From: Betaproteobacteria bacterium
Lineage (GTDB): Bacteria > Pseudomonadota > Gammaproteobacteria > Burkholderiales > Casimicrobiaceae
Direction of reading: 5' to 3'
DNA length: 64,000 nucleotides
Assembly (NCBI GenBank): GCA_016716425.1
Contig: JADJWJ010000016.1
Location: 1-64,000, forward strand
Part shown: in pieces, positions 28,078 to 36,741 of the stretch
Position numbering within the stretch: position 1 is the first letter of the stretch
How the letters are laid out: the number at the start of each line of letters is the position of its first letter
Translations under genes and position numbers: made by a program
Notes under the pieces: model-generated
Told to the model about the DNA's origin: nothing
The model's database searches: none
Seen by the model: the letters and a program-made list of their open reading frames with translations, nothing else

Positions 28078-28239
28078 GGCGCCGGCCGCCTCGCGCTGGC
28101 GCGGCTGCTGGCGCGCCCCGGCGTGGCGGCGCCGATCGCGAGCGCGACGTAGGTCGCGCAGGTCGAGGAACGGTTGGGCGCGATGCGGCTCGCGCTGCAC
28201 GCGGAGGCCGTGCGCGTGCTGGACGTGGCCAGCGCCTGA
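28078..28239 (+). pseudogene. Aldo/keto reductase C-terminal remnant
   Basis: Reading through one internal TAG (28150-28152) gives RLALARLLARPGVAAPIASA, then T-stop-VAQVEERLGAMRLALHAEAV and RVLDVASA followed by TGA at 28237-28239. This is the well-conserved end of aldo/keto reductases (ALAWLL..PGV.APIAGA...). No upstream part of such a gene is present between 27.9 and 28.08 kb, where the previous gene ends. It is a short decayed fragment, which fits deletion of the rest. Confidence 0.65.
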
Positions 28240-28335
28240 GCATCGTTCGCGGGTTCGCTTCTGCCGCGCTGTCATAATCGCGGGAGCGGCGCCGTACGGT
28301 GCGGCGCCAGCGCATCCGCAGCACGGAGATCCCGC

Positions 28336-28860
28336 ATGGCCCGCTATCGCTTCCGCGGCAACGCGCCGCAGGTCCACGAGTCTGCCTTCGTCGCCGACGG
28401 CGCGACGGTGATCGGGCGGGTCGTGCTGCACGAGCTCACCAGCGTCTGGCCGGGCGCGGTCATCCGCGCGGACTCCGAGCCGATCGTCGTGGGCAAGGGC
28501 AGCAACGTGCAGGATTGCGCGGTGCTGCACGTCGACCCGGGCGTGCCGATGACGATCGGCGAGAACGTGACCGTCGGCCACCAGGTGATGCTGCACGGCT
28601 GCACGATCGGCGACGGCTCGCTGATCGGCATCCAGGCGGTCGTGCTCAACCACGCGGTCATCGGCCGCGACTGCCTGGTCGGCGCCGGCGCGATCGTCAC
28701 CGAGGGCAAGACGTTTCCCGAGCGCTCGCTGATCCTCGGCGCGCCGGCGAAGGTCGTGCGCGCGCTCACCGACGCCGACGTCGCGATGCTGCGCAACGCC
28801 GCCGAGGCGTACATCGAGCGGCGCGGCTACTACAAGACCGAACTCGAGCGCATCGACTGA
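28336..28860 (+). CDS. Gamma-carbonic anhydrase family protein (hexapeptide repeat)
   Basis: A 174-residue left-handed beta-helix protein. Hexapeptide repeats run from about 18 to 130. Metal-binding histidines are present in AVLHVDPG and TVGHQVMLHGC, as in gamma-carbonic anhydrases and the YrdA/PaaY group. The C-terminus is a helix. Known relatives bind zinc or iron as trimers; catalytic activity is variable, so function is set as family only. It stands alone between the reductase remnant and the cyclase gene. Confidence 0.9.
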   Translation: MARYRFRGNAPQVHESAFVADGATVIGRVVLHELTSVWPGAVIRADSEPIVVGKGSNVQDCAVLHVDPGVPMTIGENVTVGHQVMLHGCTIGDGSLIGIQAVVLNHAVIGRDCLVGAGAIVTEGKTFPERSLILGAPAKVVRALTDADVAMLRNAAEAYIERRGYYKTELERID

Positions 28861-28944
28861 AGGCGCGGGCGGGGAGGTACCAAGCGCCCGGGTTCGGCGC
28901 TATAGTCGACCTCCCGCGCTGCGCGCGGGCTTGAGGAGCAACTG

Positions 28945-30981
28945 ATGGACCGGACGGAGTCCCGGGACGTCGCATCGCCCCCGCCCGATCTGGTCCGTGC
29001 GGGCCTCGACACGCTCGACTTCGGCTTCGCGATCTTCGACGCGGGGTTCGCCCTCGTCGCGTGCAACGTGGCGTTCCGGACCTTGCGCGGCTATCCAGCG
29101 GCACTCTGCGTGGCGGGGACACCGCTCGTCGAGTTCTACCGCTACAACGCGGCGCGCGGCGACTATGGCGCCGGCGACGTCGACGTGCACGCGCAGAACC
29201 GGCTCGACCGAGTCCGCGCGCGGCAGCCGCACGCGCTCGAGTACACGGCGGCGTCCGGACAGCAGCTGAGCGTTCGGTATGCGCCGATCGAAGGCGGCCT
29301 CGTGCTGACCTACGCCGACATCACCGCGCGCAAAGAGGCCGAGGCGCTGGCGGCGCAACGGGACGAGGAGCTCACGGTCGCGCTCGCCAACATGCCCGGC
29401 GCGCTCGCGTACACGGACGGCAAGCTCGACATCGTGCTGTGCAACGACCGGTTCGCCGAGATGTACGCGGTGCCGCGTTCGCTGCTCGCGCGCGGCCGGC
29501 CGTACCCCGCGTTCCTGCGGCATCTGGCGGAGCGCGGCTACTACGGCGAAGGCGACGTCGACGCGCTGGTCGCTCGCCGCGTCGACAGCCTGCGCAATCC
29601 GAGCGGCGTCACCTTCGAGGACCGCACGCCGGACGGCCACACCTACGAGGTTTACCGCCGCCGTGCCGGCGAGGGCGGCACGGTGACGGTGATCACCGAC
29701 ATCAGCGGGCTCAAGGCGGCGGAGGCGCGCCTCGCACGGAAGGAAGCCGAGCTCGGCATCGCGCTGGACAACATGCCCGGCGCGCTCGCGTACACGGACG
29801 CCCACCTCGACATCGTCGTCTGCAACCGCCGCTTCGCGGACATGTACCCGGTGCCGAAGGCGCTGCTGCAGCCGGGGGAGCCGTACCCGGCGTTCCTGCG
29901 CCACCTCGCCGAGCACGGCTACTACGGCGAGGGCGACGTGGACGCGCTGGTGGCGGCACGCGTGGAGAGCCTGCGCCACCCGTCCGGCCTCGCCTTCGAG
30001 GACCGGGCCCCGGACGGACGCGTGTACCGCGTCGCGCGTCGCGCGGTCGAGTCCGGCGGGACCATCACCGTCATCACCGACATCAGCGAACTGAAGCACG
30101 CGGAAGGCAAGCTGGTCGACGCGGTCCGTGCGGCCGAGGAGGCGAATCGTCGTGCCACCGAGCAGAATGCGACGCTGGAGTCGCTGTCATCGAAGCTCCA
30201 GCGCTACCTGTCGCCGCAGCTCTACCGGTCGCTGTTCAAGGGCGAGAAGGGCGCGGAGGTCGCTTCCCAGCGGAAGAAGCTCACCATCTTCTTCTCGGAC
30301 ATCGCGGGCTTCACCGAGACGACCGACCTCCTCGAATCGGAGGAGTTGACGAGCCTGCTCAACCAGTACCTGCGCGAAATGTCGTCGATCGCGATCGAGC
30401 ACGGCGCGACGATCGACAAGTTCATCGGCGACGCGATCATGCTGTTCTTCGGCGACCCCGAGACGCGCGGGCCGCGCGAGGACGCAATCGCCTGCGTGCG
30501 GATGGCGGTCGCGATGCAGCAGCGGATGCGCGACCTGCAGGCGGAGTGGCGCGAGCGCGGGCAGGAGCACGTGTTCCAGCTGCGGATCGGCATCAACACC
30601 GGCTACTGCACGGTCGGCAACTTCGGCAGCGCCGAGCGCGTCGACTACACGGTCATCGGCAACGAGGTGAACCTGGCCTCGCGGCTGCAGACGCACGCCG
30701 ACCTGGGCGGCATCCTGCTCGCGCACGAGACGTACGCGCTGGTGCGGGACGTCGTGATGTGCGAGGAGACGGGCACGATCACCGTCAAGGGCTTCTCCAA
30801 GCCCGTGCGCACGCACCGCGTCGTGGGCCTGTACGGCGACGACGCGACGCGCGGCCGCGTCATCCGGCAGGAGCAGGACGGCCTGCTGCTGGTCGTCGAC
30901 CGCGGCAAGCTTTCCGACGAAGGGCGGGTCGAAGCGGTGCGCGCGCTGCAGGACGCCGTGCGCCGGCTGCAGGAGCCGTGA
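28945..30981 (+). CDS. Three-PAS class III adenylate cyclase
   Basis: A 678-residue cytosolic cyclase making cAMP. Three PAS-like sensor domains lie at about 18-132, 145-258 and 272-385, then a helical linker and the cyclase domain (about 435-620). Metal-binding Asp residues are in FFSDIAGFT and IGDAIMLFFGD. The substrate-selecting Lys is in TIDKFIGD and Asp in RVDYTVIGN, and the transition-state Asn/Arg in GNEVNLASRL, all favouring ATP over GTP. PAS 2 and 3 arose by tandem duplication (127-codon period). No membrane segment. It probably senses a small ligand or redox state and signals through a CRP-type regulator elsewhere. Confidence 0.9.
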   Translation: MDRTESRDVASPPPDLVRAGLDTLDFGFAIFDAGFALVACNVAFRTLRGYPAALCVAGTPLVEFYRYNAARGDYGAGDVDVHAQNRLDRVRARQPHALEYTAASGQQLSVRYAPIEGGLVLTYADITARKEAEALAAQRDEELTVALANMPGALAYTDGKLDIVLCNDRFAEMYAVPRSLLARGRPYPAFLRHLAERGYYGEGDVDALVARRVDSLRNPSGVTFEDRTPDGHTYEVYRRRAGEGGTVTVITDISGLKAAEARLARKEAELGIALDNMPGALAYTDAHLDIVVCNRRFADMYPVPKALLQPGEPYPAFLRHLAEHGYYGEGDVDALVAARVESLRHPSGLAFEDRAPDGRVYRVARRAVESGGTITVITDISELKHAEGKLVDAVRAAEEANRRATEQNATLESLSSKLQRYLSPQLYRSLFKGEKGAEVASQRKKLTIFFSDIAGFTETTDLLESEELTSLLNQYLREMSSIAIEHGATIDKFIGDAIMLFFGDPETRGPREDAIACVRMAVAMQQRMRDLQAEWRERGQEHVFQLRIGINTGYCTVGNFGSAERVDYTVIGNEVNLASRLQTHADLGGILLAHETYALVRDVVMCEETGTITVKGFSKPVRTHRVVGLYGDDATRGRVIRQEQDGLLLVVDRGKLSDEGRVEAVRALQDAVRRLQEP

Positions 30982-30997
30982 AGAGCGGCGGCCAGCC

Positions 30998-31780
30998 CTA
31001 CATCACGTAGTTGAGCGATAGTCGCCCGCCGTCCGGATACAGCGTGGTGCCGGTCAGGTAGGACGCGTCGTCGCTCGCGAGAAACACCGCGACGCTCGCG
31101 ATCTCCTCGGGTTCGCCCAGCCGTCCCAGCGGCGTGCGCGACAGGATGCGGGACTTCGCCGCTTCGTCGGTCAGCACGGCGGTCTTCAGCAACTCCGTGG
31201 CGATCGACCCCGGGCCGATGCCGACGACGCGGATGCCGAGCGGTGCGAGGCCCATCGCCATGACCTTGGTCAGCTGATTCACCCCACCCTTGCTGACCGT
31301 GTAGGGCACCTGGTTGGCGATCGCCAGCACCGCGTTCACGCTCGACATGTTGACGATGACGCCGCGCTGGCCGTGCGTGCGCGGCGGCTGTGCGGCCATC
31401 TGTCGCGCCGCCGCCTGCCCGCACAGGAACGGTCCCTTGAGGTTCACGCGCAGCACGCGGTCGAAGTCGGCCTCCGCGAGGTCGAGGAAGTCGGCGGCGT
31501 GCACGATGCCGGCGTTGTTGACCAGAATGTCCAGCGCGCCGAACGCCGCGACGGCGAAGCGGACCAGCCGCTCCGCGTCGGCCTTCGTACCGACGTCGGC
31601 GGGGCAGAAGCGCGCCGTGCCACCGGCGTCGGCGATCACGCGGGCCAGCGCGTTGCCCGCATCCTCGTTGACGTCCGCGACGACGACGCGCGCGCCCTCG
31701 GCGGCCATTGCCCGCGCGCACGCGGCGCCGATGCCCTGCGCGGCGCCCGTGACGACGGCAACGCGGTTCTCGAGTCTCAT
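30998..31780 (-). CDS. SDR-family oxidoreductase
   Basis: A 260-residue NAD(P)-dependent short-chain dehydrogenase. It has the nucleotide site TGAAQGIG, VVVADVN at the end of beta-2 (Asp suggests NAD preference), NNAG, catalytic Ser in VNMSSVN and YTVSK, and the C-terminal ASYLTGTTLYPDGG. ATG 31780 (MRLENRVAVVTG) gives the normal N-terminus. It is divergent from the CoA-transferase gene; a shared catabolic role is possible but unproven. Confidence 0.9.
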   Translation of the reverse strand: MRLENRVAVVTGAAQGIGAACARAMAAEGARVVVADVNEDAGNALARVIADAGGTARFCPADVGTKADAERLVRFAVAAFGALDILVNNAGIVHAADFLDLAEADFDRVLRVNLKGPFLCGQAAARQMAAQPPRTHGQRGVIVNMSSVNAVLAIANQVPYTVSKGGVNQLTKVMAMGLAPLGIRVVGIGPGSIATELLKTAVLTDEAAKSRILSRTPLGRLGEPEEIASVAVFLASDDASYLTGTTLYPDGGRLSLNYVM

Positions 31781-31896
31781 CCTGCGGCTCCTTTGTGCGC
31801 GGCTCGTGCGCGGCGCGGCACGAGATAGGTGGATGTGGCATTGTGACACTGGCGCCCCCCGCGGCGCGCGCCGCGCAACCGAACGGAGACACGTGC

Positions 31897-33081
31897 ATGA
31901 GCGAAGCGCTGCCCCTGGCGGGCATCCGGGTGGTCGAGTTCGCCCACATGGTGATGGGGCCGACGTGCGGCCTGCTGCTGGCCGACCTGGGCGCCGACGT
32001 GGTCAAGGTCGAGCCCGTGGGCGACGGCGACAGCACGCGCCGGCTCACGGGATCGGGCGCGGGCTTCTGGCCGACCTACAACCGCAACAAGCGCAGCCTC
32101 GCCGTGGACCTGCAGTCGCCCGACGGCATGGCCATCGTGCGCAAGCTCCTGGCCACCGCCGACGTGATGACCGAGAACTTCCGGCCAGGCGCGATGGACA
32201 GCCTGGGCCTCTCGTACGACGACGCGAAGGCGCTGAATCCGCGGATCGTCTACGCGTCGATGAAGGGCTTCCTGCCCGGGCCGTACGACCACCGCACCGC
32301 GCTCGACGAAGTCGTGCAAATGATGGGCGGCCTCGCCTACATGACCGGCCCCGAGGGGCGGCCGCTGCGTGCGGGCGCGTCGATCAACGACGTGATGGGC
32401 GGGATGTTCGCGGCGTACGGCATCCTTGCCGCGCTGCTCGAGCGCCAGCGCACGGGGCGCGGACAGTACCTGCAGAGTTCGCTCTACGAGAACACGGCGT
32501 TCCTCGTCGCGCAGCACATGCTGCAGTACGCGGTGACCGGCACGCCGGCGGCGCCGATGCCGAGCCGGCTGTCCGCGTGGGCGATCTACGACGTGTTCGC
32601 GACCGCCGACGGCGAGCAGGTGTTCGTCGGCTGCGTCAGCGACTCGCAGTGGCCGGCGTTCTGCGGCGCGTTCGGCTTTCCCGATCTGCTGGCCGACCCG
32701 GCGCTCGCGAGCAACAACCAGCGCGTGCACGCCCGCGAGCGGCTGCTGCCGGTCGTGCGCGAACGGCTCGCGACGTTCACGAAGCGGCAGGTCATGGACA
32801 AGTGCGAGGCGGCGGGCCTGCCGTTCGCGCCGATCCGGAAGCCCGAGGACTTGTTCGAGGATCCGCACCTCGCGGCGTCGGGCGGGCTCGCGGACATCAC
32901 GCTCCCCGACGGCCGCGCCGCGCGCGTGCCCAAGCTGCCGCTTGCCATGGACGGCCGGCGCTTCGGCGCGCGGCTGCCCGTGCCGAGCGTCGGCAGCCAC
33001 ACGGCGGCGCTGTTGCGCGAGCTTGGCTATTCCGATGACGCCGTGCGGTCGCTGATCGCGGCTGGGGTCGTCGGGGCCTGA
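31897..33081 (+). CDS. Family III CoA-transferase (CaiB/BaiF type)
   Basis: A 394-residue enzyme that moves CoA between carboxylic acids. It shows LAGIRVVEFAHMVMGPTCGL and LADLGADVVKVEPVGDGD at the N-terminus, YNRNKRSLAVDL, the block with the likely catalytic Asp (TALDEVVQMMGGLAYMTG) and the C-terminal AAGLPFAPIRKPEDLFEDPH. Length is typical. ATG 31897 is preceded by CGGAGA. Donor and acceptor are not deducible; the neighbouring SDR suggests degradation of a carboxylic acid. Confidence 0.92.
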   Translation: MSEALPLAGIRVVEFAHMVMGPTCGLLLADLGADVVKVEPVGDGDSTRRLTGSGAGFWPTYNRNKRSLAVDLQSPDGMAIVRKLLATADVMTENFRPGAMDSLGLSYDDAKALNPRIVYASMKGFLPGPYDHRTALDEVVQMMGGLAYMTGPEGRPLRAGASINDVMGGMFAAYGILAALLERQRTGRGQYLQSSLYENTAFLVAQHMLQYAVTGTPAAPMPSRLSAWAIYDVFATADGEQVFVGCVSDSQWPAFCGAFGFPDLLADPALASNNQRVHARERLLPVVRERLATFTKRQVMDKCEAAGLPFAPIRKPEDLFEDPHLAASGGLADITLPDGRAARVPKLPLAMDGRRFGARLPVPSVGSHTAALLRELGYSDDAVRSLIAAGVVGA

Positions 33082-33152
33082 CGCGCCGCCGGCGCGCCAT
33101 TGATACACTAGCGAACAGCCGTCCGCCGCGGCGGCGACACCGGGAGATCGAG

Positions 33153-33776
33153 ATGGCCGCATCGCGCACGCGGGCCAAGGTGGCCCGCCCCACGGAACAG
33201 GAAGCCGCCGAGGCGGTGCGCACGCTGATCCGCTGGGCCGGCGACGACCCGAAGCGCGAGGGCCTGCTCGACACGCCGATGCGCGTCGTGCGCTCGTACC
33301 GCGAGTTCTTCGCAGGCTACGGGCAGGATCCCAATGCGATTCTCGCGCGCACGTTCTCCGAGGTCGAGGGCTACGACGAGATGGTCGTGATGAACGACAT
33401 CCGGTTCGAGAGCCACTGCGAGCACCATATGGTGCCGATCATCGGCAAGGCGCACATCGGCTACCTGCCCGACCGGCGGGTCGTCGGCATCTCCAAGCTC
33501 GCGCGGCTCGTGGAGATCTACGCGAAGCGCCTGCAGATCCAGGAGAAGATGACCGTGCAGATCGCCGACTCGCTGCAGAGCGTGCTGCAGCCGAAGGGCG
33601 TCGCGGTCGTCATCGAGGCGGCGCACCAGTGCATGACCACGCGCGGCGTCCACAAGCCGGGCGTCGGCCTGGTGACGAGCCGGATGCTGGGGGCGTTCCG
33701 GACCAACGCCGCGACGCGGCGCGAGTTCTTCGCGACGATCGGGCTGACGGCGCGGGGCGGGTTGCCCAATACCTGA
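33153..33776 (+). CDS. folE: GTP cyclohydrolase I
   Basis: A 207-residue type I enzyme that opens GTP to dihydroneopterin triphosphate, the first step of folate synthesis. Zinc ligands are Cys about 89 and His about 92 in FESHCEHHMVP and Cys about 160 in AHQCMTTRGV. GISKLARLVEIYAKRLQIQE and LTSRMLG-like VTSRMLGAF also match. ATG 33153 follows GGGAGA. It stands alone; no other folate gene is in the window. Confidence 0.96.
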   Translation: MAASRTRAKVARPTEQEAAEAVRTLIRWAGDDPKREGLLDTPMRVVRSYREFFAGYGQDPNAILARTFSEVEGYDEMVVMNDIRFESHCEHHMVPIIGKAHIGYLPDRRVVGISKLARLVEIYAKRLQIQEKMTVQIADSLQSVLQPKGVAVVIEAAHQCMTTRGVHKPGVGLVTSRMLGAFRTNAATRREFFATIGLTARGGLPNT

Positions 33777-33791
33777 GTGGGGAGGGCGGGG

Positions 33792-34355
33792 ATGCAGCGC
33801 CAAGTGAACTGCACCGCGGACCGGGTTCCGACGGTCGAGGGCATCTGGCCAGGCACGACGACCGTTGCGGATCGGAGCAAGTCCGTGCTGCTTGCTTACG
33901 TGAGGCGATCCGCGTCGGCAATCTACATCGATCCGGCAAACATGGAGCGGGTTGTCGGGGCACTGCGGGCGCGTTTCGAAGGGGACCGCCTGCTGATTCC
34001 AACGGGAAAGACGCTTGCGGCGCTTGACGGCATGTTGCTCCGGTGCGCGAGGCGCCCGTGGGGCGCGCTGCCGCTCTCCGAACCTGTCGAAGTCGGTGAC
34101 GGCAGCGTCCTTGCCGACCGGCGCTGCTCGCTGGTCGAGCCGTTTCAGTGCGCGCACGTGGAAGCGCCCGACCGGACGTTCAAGTACTCGTTCAGGGCAC
34201 CGGATTACGGGATGTCGGTATGCCGACTCTCGCCCGGCGATACTTGCATCTCATGGGCGGCGCAGGAGATGTGCGACACGTACGCGGAGCCGCGATGCCG
34301 CCCGGAACCCGCGGTGCGGCAACTGGTTACCGCGTGGGTTTGCTCGATGTTGTAG
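33792..34355 (+). CDS. Uncharacterised cysteine-containing protein
   Basis: A 187-residue frame 15 bases after folE, beginning MQRQVNCTADRVPTVEG. I recognise no domain. It has eight cysteines, most in the C-terminal half (RRCSLVEPFQCAH, VCRLSPGDTCIS, MCDTY, PRCRPE), no signal peptide and no clear membrane helix. Codon use is less GC3-extreme than in neighbours, which could mean recent acquisition or that the frame is not a gene. GGGCGGGG precedes the ATG. Protein-like aromatic content supports a real gene, moderately. Confidence 0.45.
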   Translation: MQRQVNCTADRVPTVEGIWPGTTTVADRSKSVLLAYVRRSASAIYIDPANMERVVGALRARFEGDRLLIPTGKTLAALDGMLLRCARRPWGALPLSEPVEVGDGSVLADRRCSLVEPFQCAHVEAPDRTFKYSFRAPDYGMSVCRLSPGDTCISWAAQEMCDTYAEPRCRPEPAVRQLVTAWVCSML

Positions 34356-34468
34356 CGAACGGCACGGCACGGGGACACGCAGCACCGCCTTTGCCGGCAC
34401 GCGGCTTGCCTCCCGCCAGCGTCGGTGCTGACAGGCTGGTGCGCCGAACATGCGTGTCGGACCAACGG

Positions 34469-34474
34469 TACAAT
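34469..34474 (+). promoter_or_regulatory. Possible -10 element TACAAT
   Basis: TACAAT (one mismatch to TATAAT) lies seven bases before the hexamer array, so transcription would begin at the first repeat. No good -35 at 17-base spacing is seen, so this is tentative. Confidence 0.35.
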
Positions 34475-34480
34475 TGTTGT

Positions 34481-34528
34481 CCCAAGCCCAAGCCCAAGCC
34501 CAAGCCCAAGCCCAAGCCCAAGCCCAAG
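34481..34528 (+). repeat. Eight perfect CCCAAG hexamer repeats
   Basis: Forty-eight bases of exact CCCAAG units end 13 bases before ATG 34542. Depending on frame they would read as Pro-Lys, Gln-Ala or Ser-Pro pairs. A six-base unit cannot shift frame but changes leader or linker length when copy number changes. Confidence 0.95.
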
Positions 34529-34541
34529 CGCGAACCGGCCG

Positions 34542-34940
34542 ATGCCCGCCCCCGACCCGCTGGAGGTCTGCGATGGTCTGTGCCGCTACCGTCCGACCGG
34601 CAGGTACTCACTCGTCGAGGCGGTCGACCTCGTGTCCGACGCGATTGCGCACTGCCGCGAGCGGCGCGTGCCCAGGCTGCTGGTGGACGCGACAGGCTTC
34701 GTCGACCTTCCGTTCCCGACGCTCGTCGACCGCTTCCTGATGGTCGAGGACTGGGCGCAGGAGGCGAAGGGAACGGTCGTCGTGGCCATGATGATCGCGC
34801 CCGAGTACATCCACCCGCGCAAATTCGGGGTGAAGGTCGCGCTGCAGTTCGGGTTGATCTGCGACGTCTGTTCGTCGGAGGAGGAGGCCTTGGCTTGGCT
34901 GGCGGCGACCGCGGGCCATGCGGCCCACAGCGGCAAGTGA
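34542..34940 (+). CDS. STAS/SpoIIAA-like domain protein behind hexamer repeats
   Basis: A 132-residue cytosolic protein (MPAPDPLEVCDGLCRYRPTG). The alternating pattern with LLVDATGFVDLPFPTLVDRF and the helix EEEALAWLAA at the end resembles STAS/SpoIIAA-like small proteins seen as hypotheticals in proteobacteria; no phosphorylated Ser motif is clear. The same frame is open upstream to GTG 34425, which would add an N-terminus with an eight-fold Ser-Pro linker encoded by the repeats. The shorter start is preferred because a -10-like element lies just before the array, although its ribosome site is weak. Confidence 0.6.
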   Translation: MPAPDPLEVCDGLCRYRPTGRYSLVEAVDLVSDAIAHCRERRVPRLLVDATGFVDLPFPTLVDRFLMVEDWAQEAKGTVVVAMMIAPEYIHPRKFGVKVALQFGLICDVCSSEEEALAWLAATAGHAAHSGK

Positions 34941-35014
34941 CCTCGCCATCGCCGACCGCCGCCCGCGGGTCCGGGGCCCGTGGCAACAGGTGACACGCCA
35001 CAGGCACGTTCCCG

Positions 35015-35338
35015 TCATTGAGGGGCCTTGTACGCCAGGCCGCCGGCCTTCTTCATCGCCTCGACGGCTTCGTCCATTGTCAGCAGCGGCGTCGTCCGGT
35101 ACGAGGCCATGGCGCCGGAGGAACCGACGGCCATCGCGAACGCGGCGGCGGTCGTCGCATCCGGCATTTCGGCGATGGCGACGATGTCGTACTCGCCGAA
35201 CGTGAACCACATGCCGTGCAGCTTTCCGCCCACCCTTTCCATCAGCGGCCGGATCGCGGCGGCCCGATCCTGCGGGTGCTTCACCATGGCACCGATCGCT
35301 GCCGCACCGTACGAGGCCTGCACCAGGTAAATGGCCAT
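35015..35338 (-). CDS. GYD-domain protein
   Basis: A 107-residue soluble protein with the GYD fold (ferredoxin-like dimer). MAIYLVQASYGAAAIGAMVK opens the domain, and FGEYDIVAIAEMPDATTAAA matches the GYD motif, here GEYD. Members are often fused to or near dehydrogenases; function unknown. No operon partner on this strand. Confidence 0.85.
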   Translation of the reverse strand: MAIYLVQASYGAAAIGAMVKHPQDRAAAIRPLMERVGGKLHGMWFTFGEYDIVAIAEMPDATTAAAFAMAVGSSGAMASYRTTPLLTMDEAVEAMKKAGGLAYKAPQ

Positions 35339-35584
35339 CTCGGCTCCCGGAAATGCGCGCGGAGCGCGCGCGGCTGGGATCGTACGCCGATCGCGTGCGC
35401 GAAGGCAACGAGTCCCCGGGGCCAGGCGTGCTGACGCGGCGCGCCGGTTCGAGCGGGCACCGCGTCCCGCGCCGCCACGCGCGGGACGCGCCGGACGACC
35501 GCATGCCGGCGGCCCGGCCGCACCCTGGTTATCCGGACGGGCGTACCATGCCCGGATCGCGCTGGCGGACGGGGGATGGTGGCG

Positions 35585-36574
35585 ATGAATCGGCGGACGT
35601 TCGTCCTCGCCGTGGCGGTCGGCCTCGGTGCCGCGCCGCGGCTCGCGCAGCCGGCCGGCAAGGTGTATCGCATCGGAATTCTCGGCAACGCGCCGATGCG
35701 GCCGGAGGCGGAGTTCCGGACGTCCAACTGGGTCCAGGCGCTGCGCGATCTGGGCTGGATCGACGGGCAGAACGTGATGTTCGAGCGGCGGGCCTCGGAT
35801 GGCAAGTCCGAGCTCCTGCCCCAGCTCGCGCGCGAGCTCGTCGGCGCCAGGGTCGACCTGATCGCGACGTTTTCGAGCCAGGACGCCGCCGCGGCGCGGC
35901 ACGCGACCTCGACCATCCCCATCGTCATGATCTTCAGCGGGCTCGATCCGGTGGAAGAGGGCCTCGTCGACAGCTTCGCGCGACCGGGCGGCAATCTCAC
36001 CGGCGTCTCGCGCATGCTGGGCGAGACGGACGCCAAGCGCCTCGAGCTGATCCGGGAGATGCTGCCAGCCGCAGCCCGCGTCGGCGTGGTCGCCAATGCG
36101 CGGGCCGACGCCGACCTGCAGTCCCGCTACGAGCAGCGGCTGCGCGCCGCCGCGCGAGGTCTCACGCTCGAGCCCCGCTTCTTCCCGTATCGGAGCCTGG
36201 CGGACGTGGAAGGGGCATTCCCCGCGATGGTGGAGAAGGGCGTGCAGGCATTCCTGCTGGAACCGAACTTCTTCACGTTCAGGAATCGCGACCGCATCGC
36301 CGGGCTCGCCTTGCAGCATCGGCTGCCCGGCGTGTTCACGCTGCGGGAATACACGCTCGCGGGCGGGCTGATGTCGTACGGGCCCGACTACGCGTCGCTG
36401 GAGCGGCAGCACGCACGCTACGTCGATCGGATTCTGCGCGGCGCGAGCCCGGGCGAGCTTCCGGTCGCGCAGCCGACGAAGTTCGCCCTCGCGGTGAACC
36501 TCAAGTCGGCGAAGGCGCTCGGCATCGCGGTGCCCCGGCCCATGTTGCTGCGCGCGGACGAGCTGATCGAGTGA
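35585..36574 (+). CDS. ABC_sub_bind-family periplasmic binding protein
   Basis: A 329-residue exported receptor. A twin-arginine-like or Sec leader MNRRTFVLAVAVGLGAAPRL begins the protein, followed by the YRIGILGNAP fold start and FARPGGNLTGVSRM, PIVMIFSGLDPVEEGLV blocks typical of the ABC_sub_bind (DUF534) family. ATG 35585 lies eight bases after GGGGG; an in-frame ATG 35576 is an alternative. No permease or ATPase gene adjoins it, as is common for this family in betaproteobacteria. Ligand unknown. Confidence 0.9.
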   Translation: MNRRTFVLAVAVGLGAAPRLAQPAGKVYRIGILGNAPMRPEAEFRTSNWVQALRDLGWIDGQNVMFERRASDGKSELLPQLARELVGARVDLIATFSSQDAAAARHATSTIPIVMIFSGLDPVEEGLVDSFARPGGNLTGVSRMLGETDAKRLELIREMLPAAARVGVVANARADADLQSRYEQRLRAAARGLTLEPRFFPYRSLADVEGAFPAMVEKGVQAFLLEPNFFTFRNRDRIAGLALQHRLPGVFTLREYTLAGGLMSYGPDYASLERQHARYVDRILRGASPGELPVAQPTKFALAVNLKSAKALGIAVPRPMLLRADELIE

Positions 36575-36741
36575 CGGGGGCACGCCCCGCCGGCGGTCGC
36601 GACGAGCGCGCGCCGGCGCGCGACTCGCGGCGGAGTTGACGCCGCGCTCGCGGTTCCGCACCATGGCTGCGTCGCCGGCGACGCGCGGCGCCGGCACGCC
36701 GGCCGCCATCACGCCGTCGAGATCCGCGCCCAAGGACGCCG

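Noticed and set aside
24091..28152. 1353-codon fusion of helicase with downstream sequence
   Set aside because: After 26270 the frame becomes low-complexity and overlaps the DUF5648 gene; a one-base shift gives a natural helicase end.
34481..34528. CRISPR-like array
   Set aside because: Contiguous six-base units without spacers.
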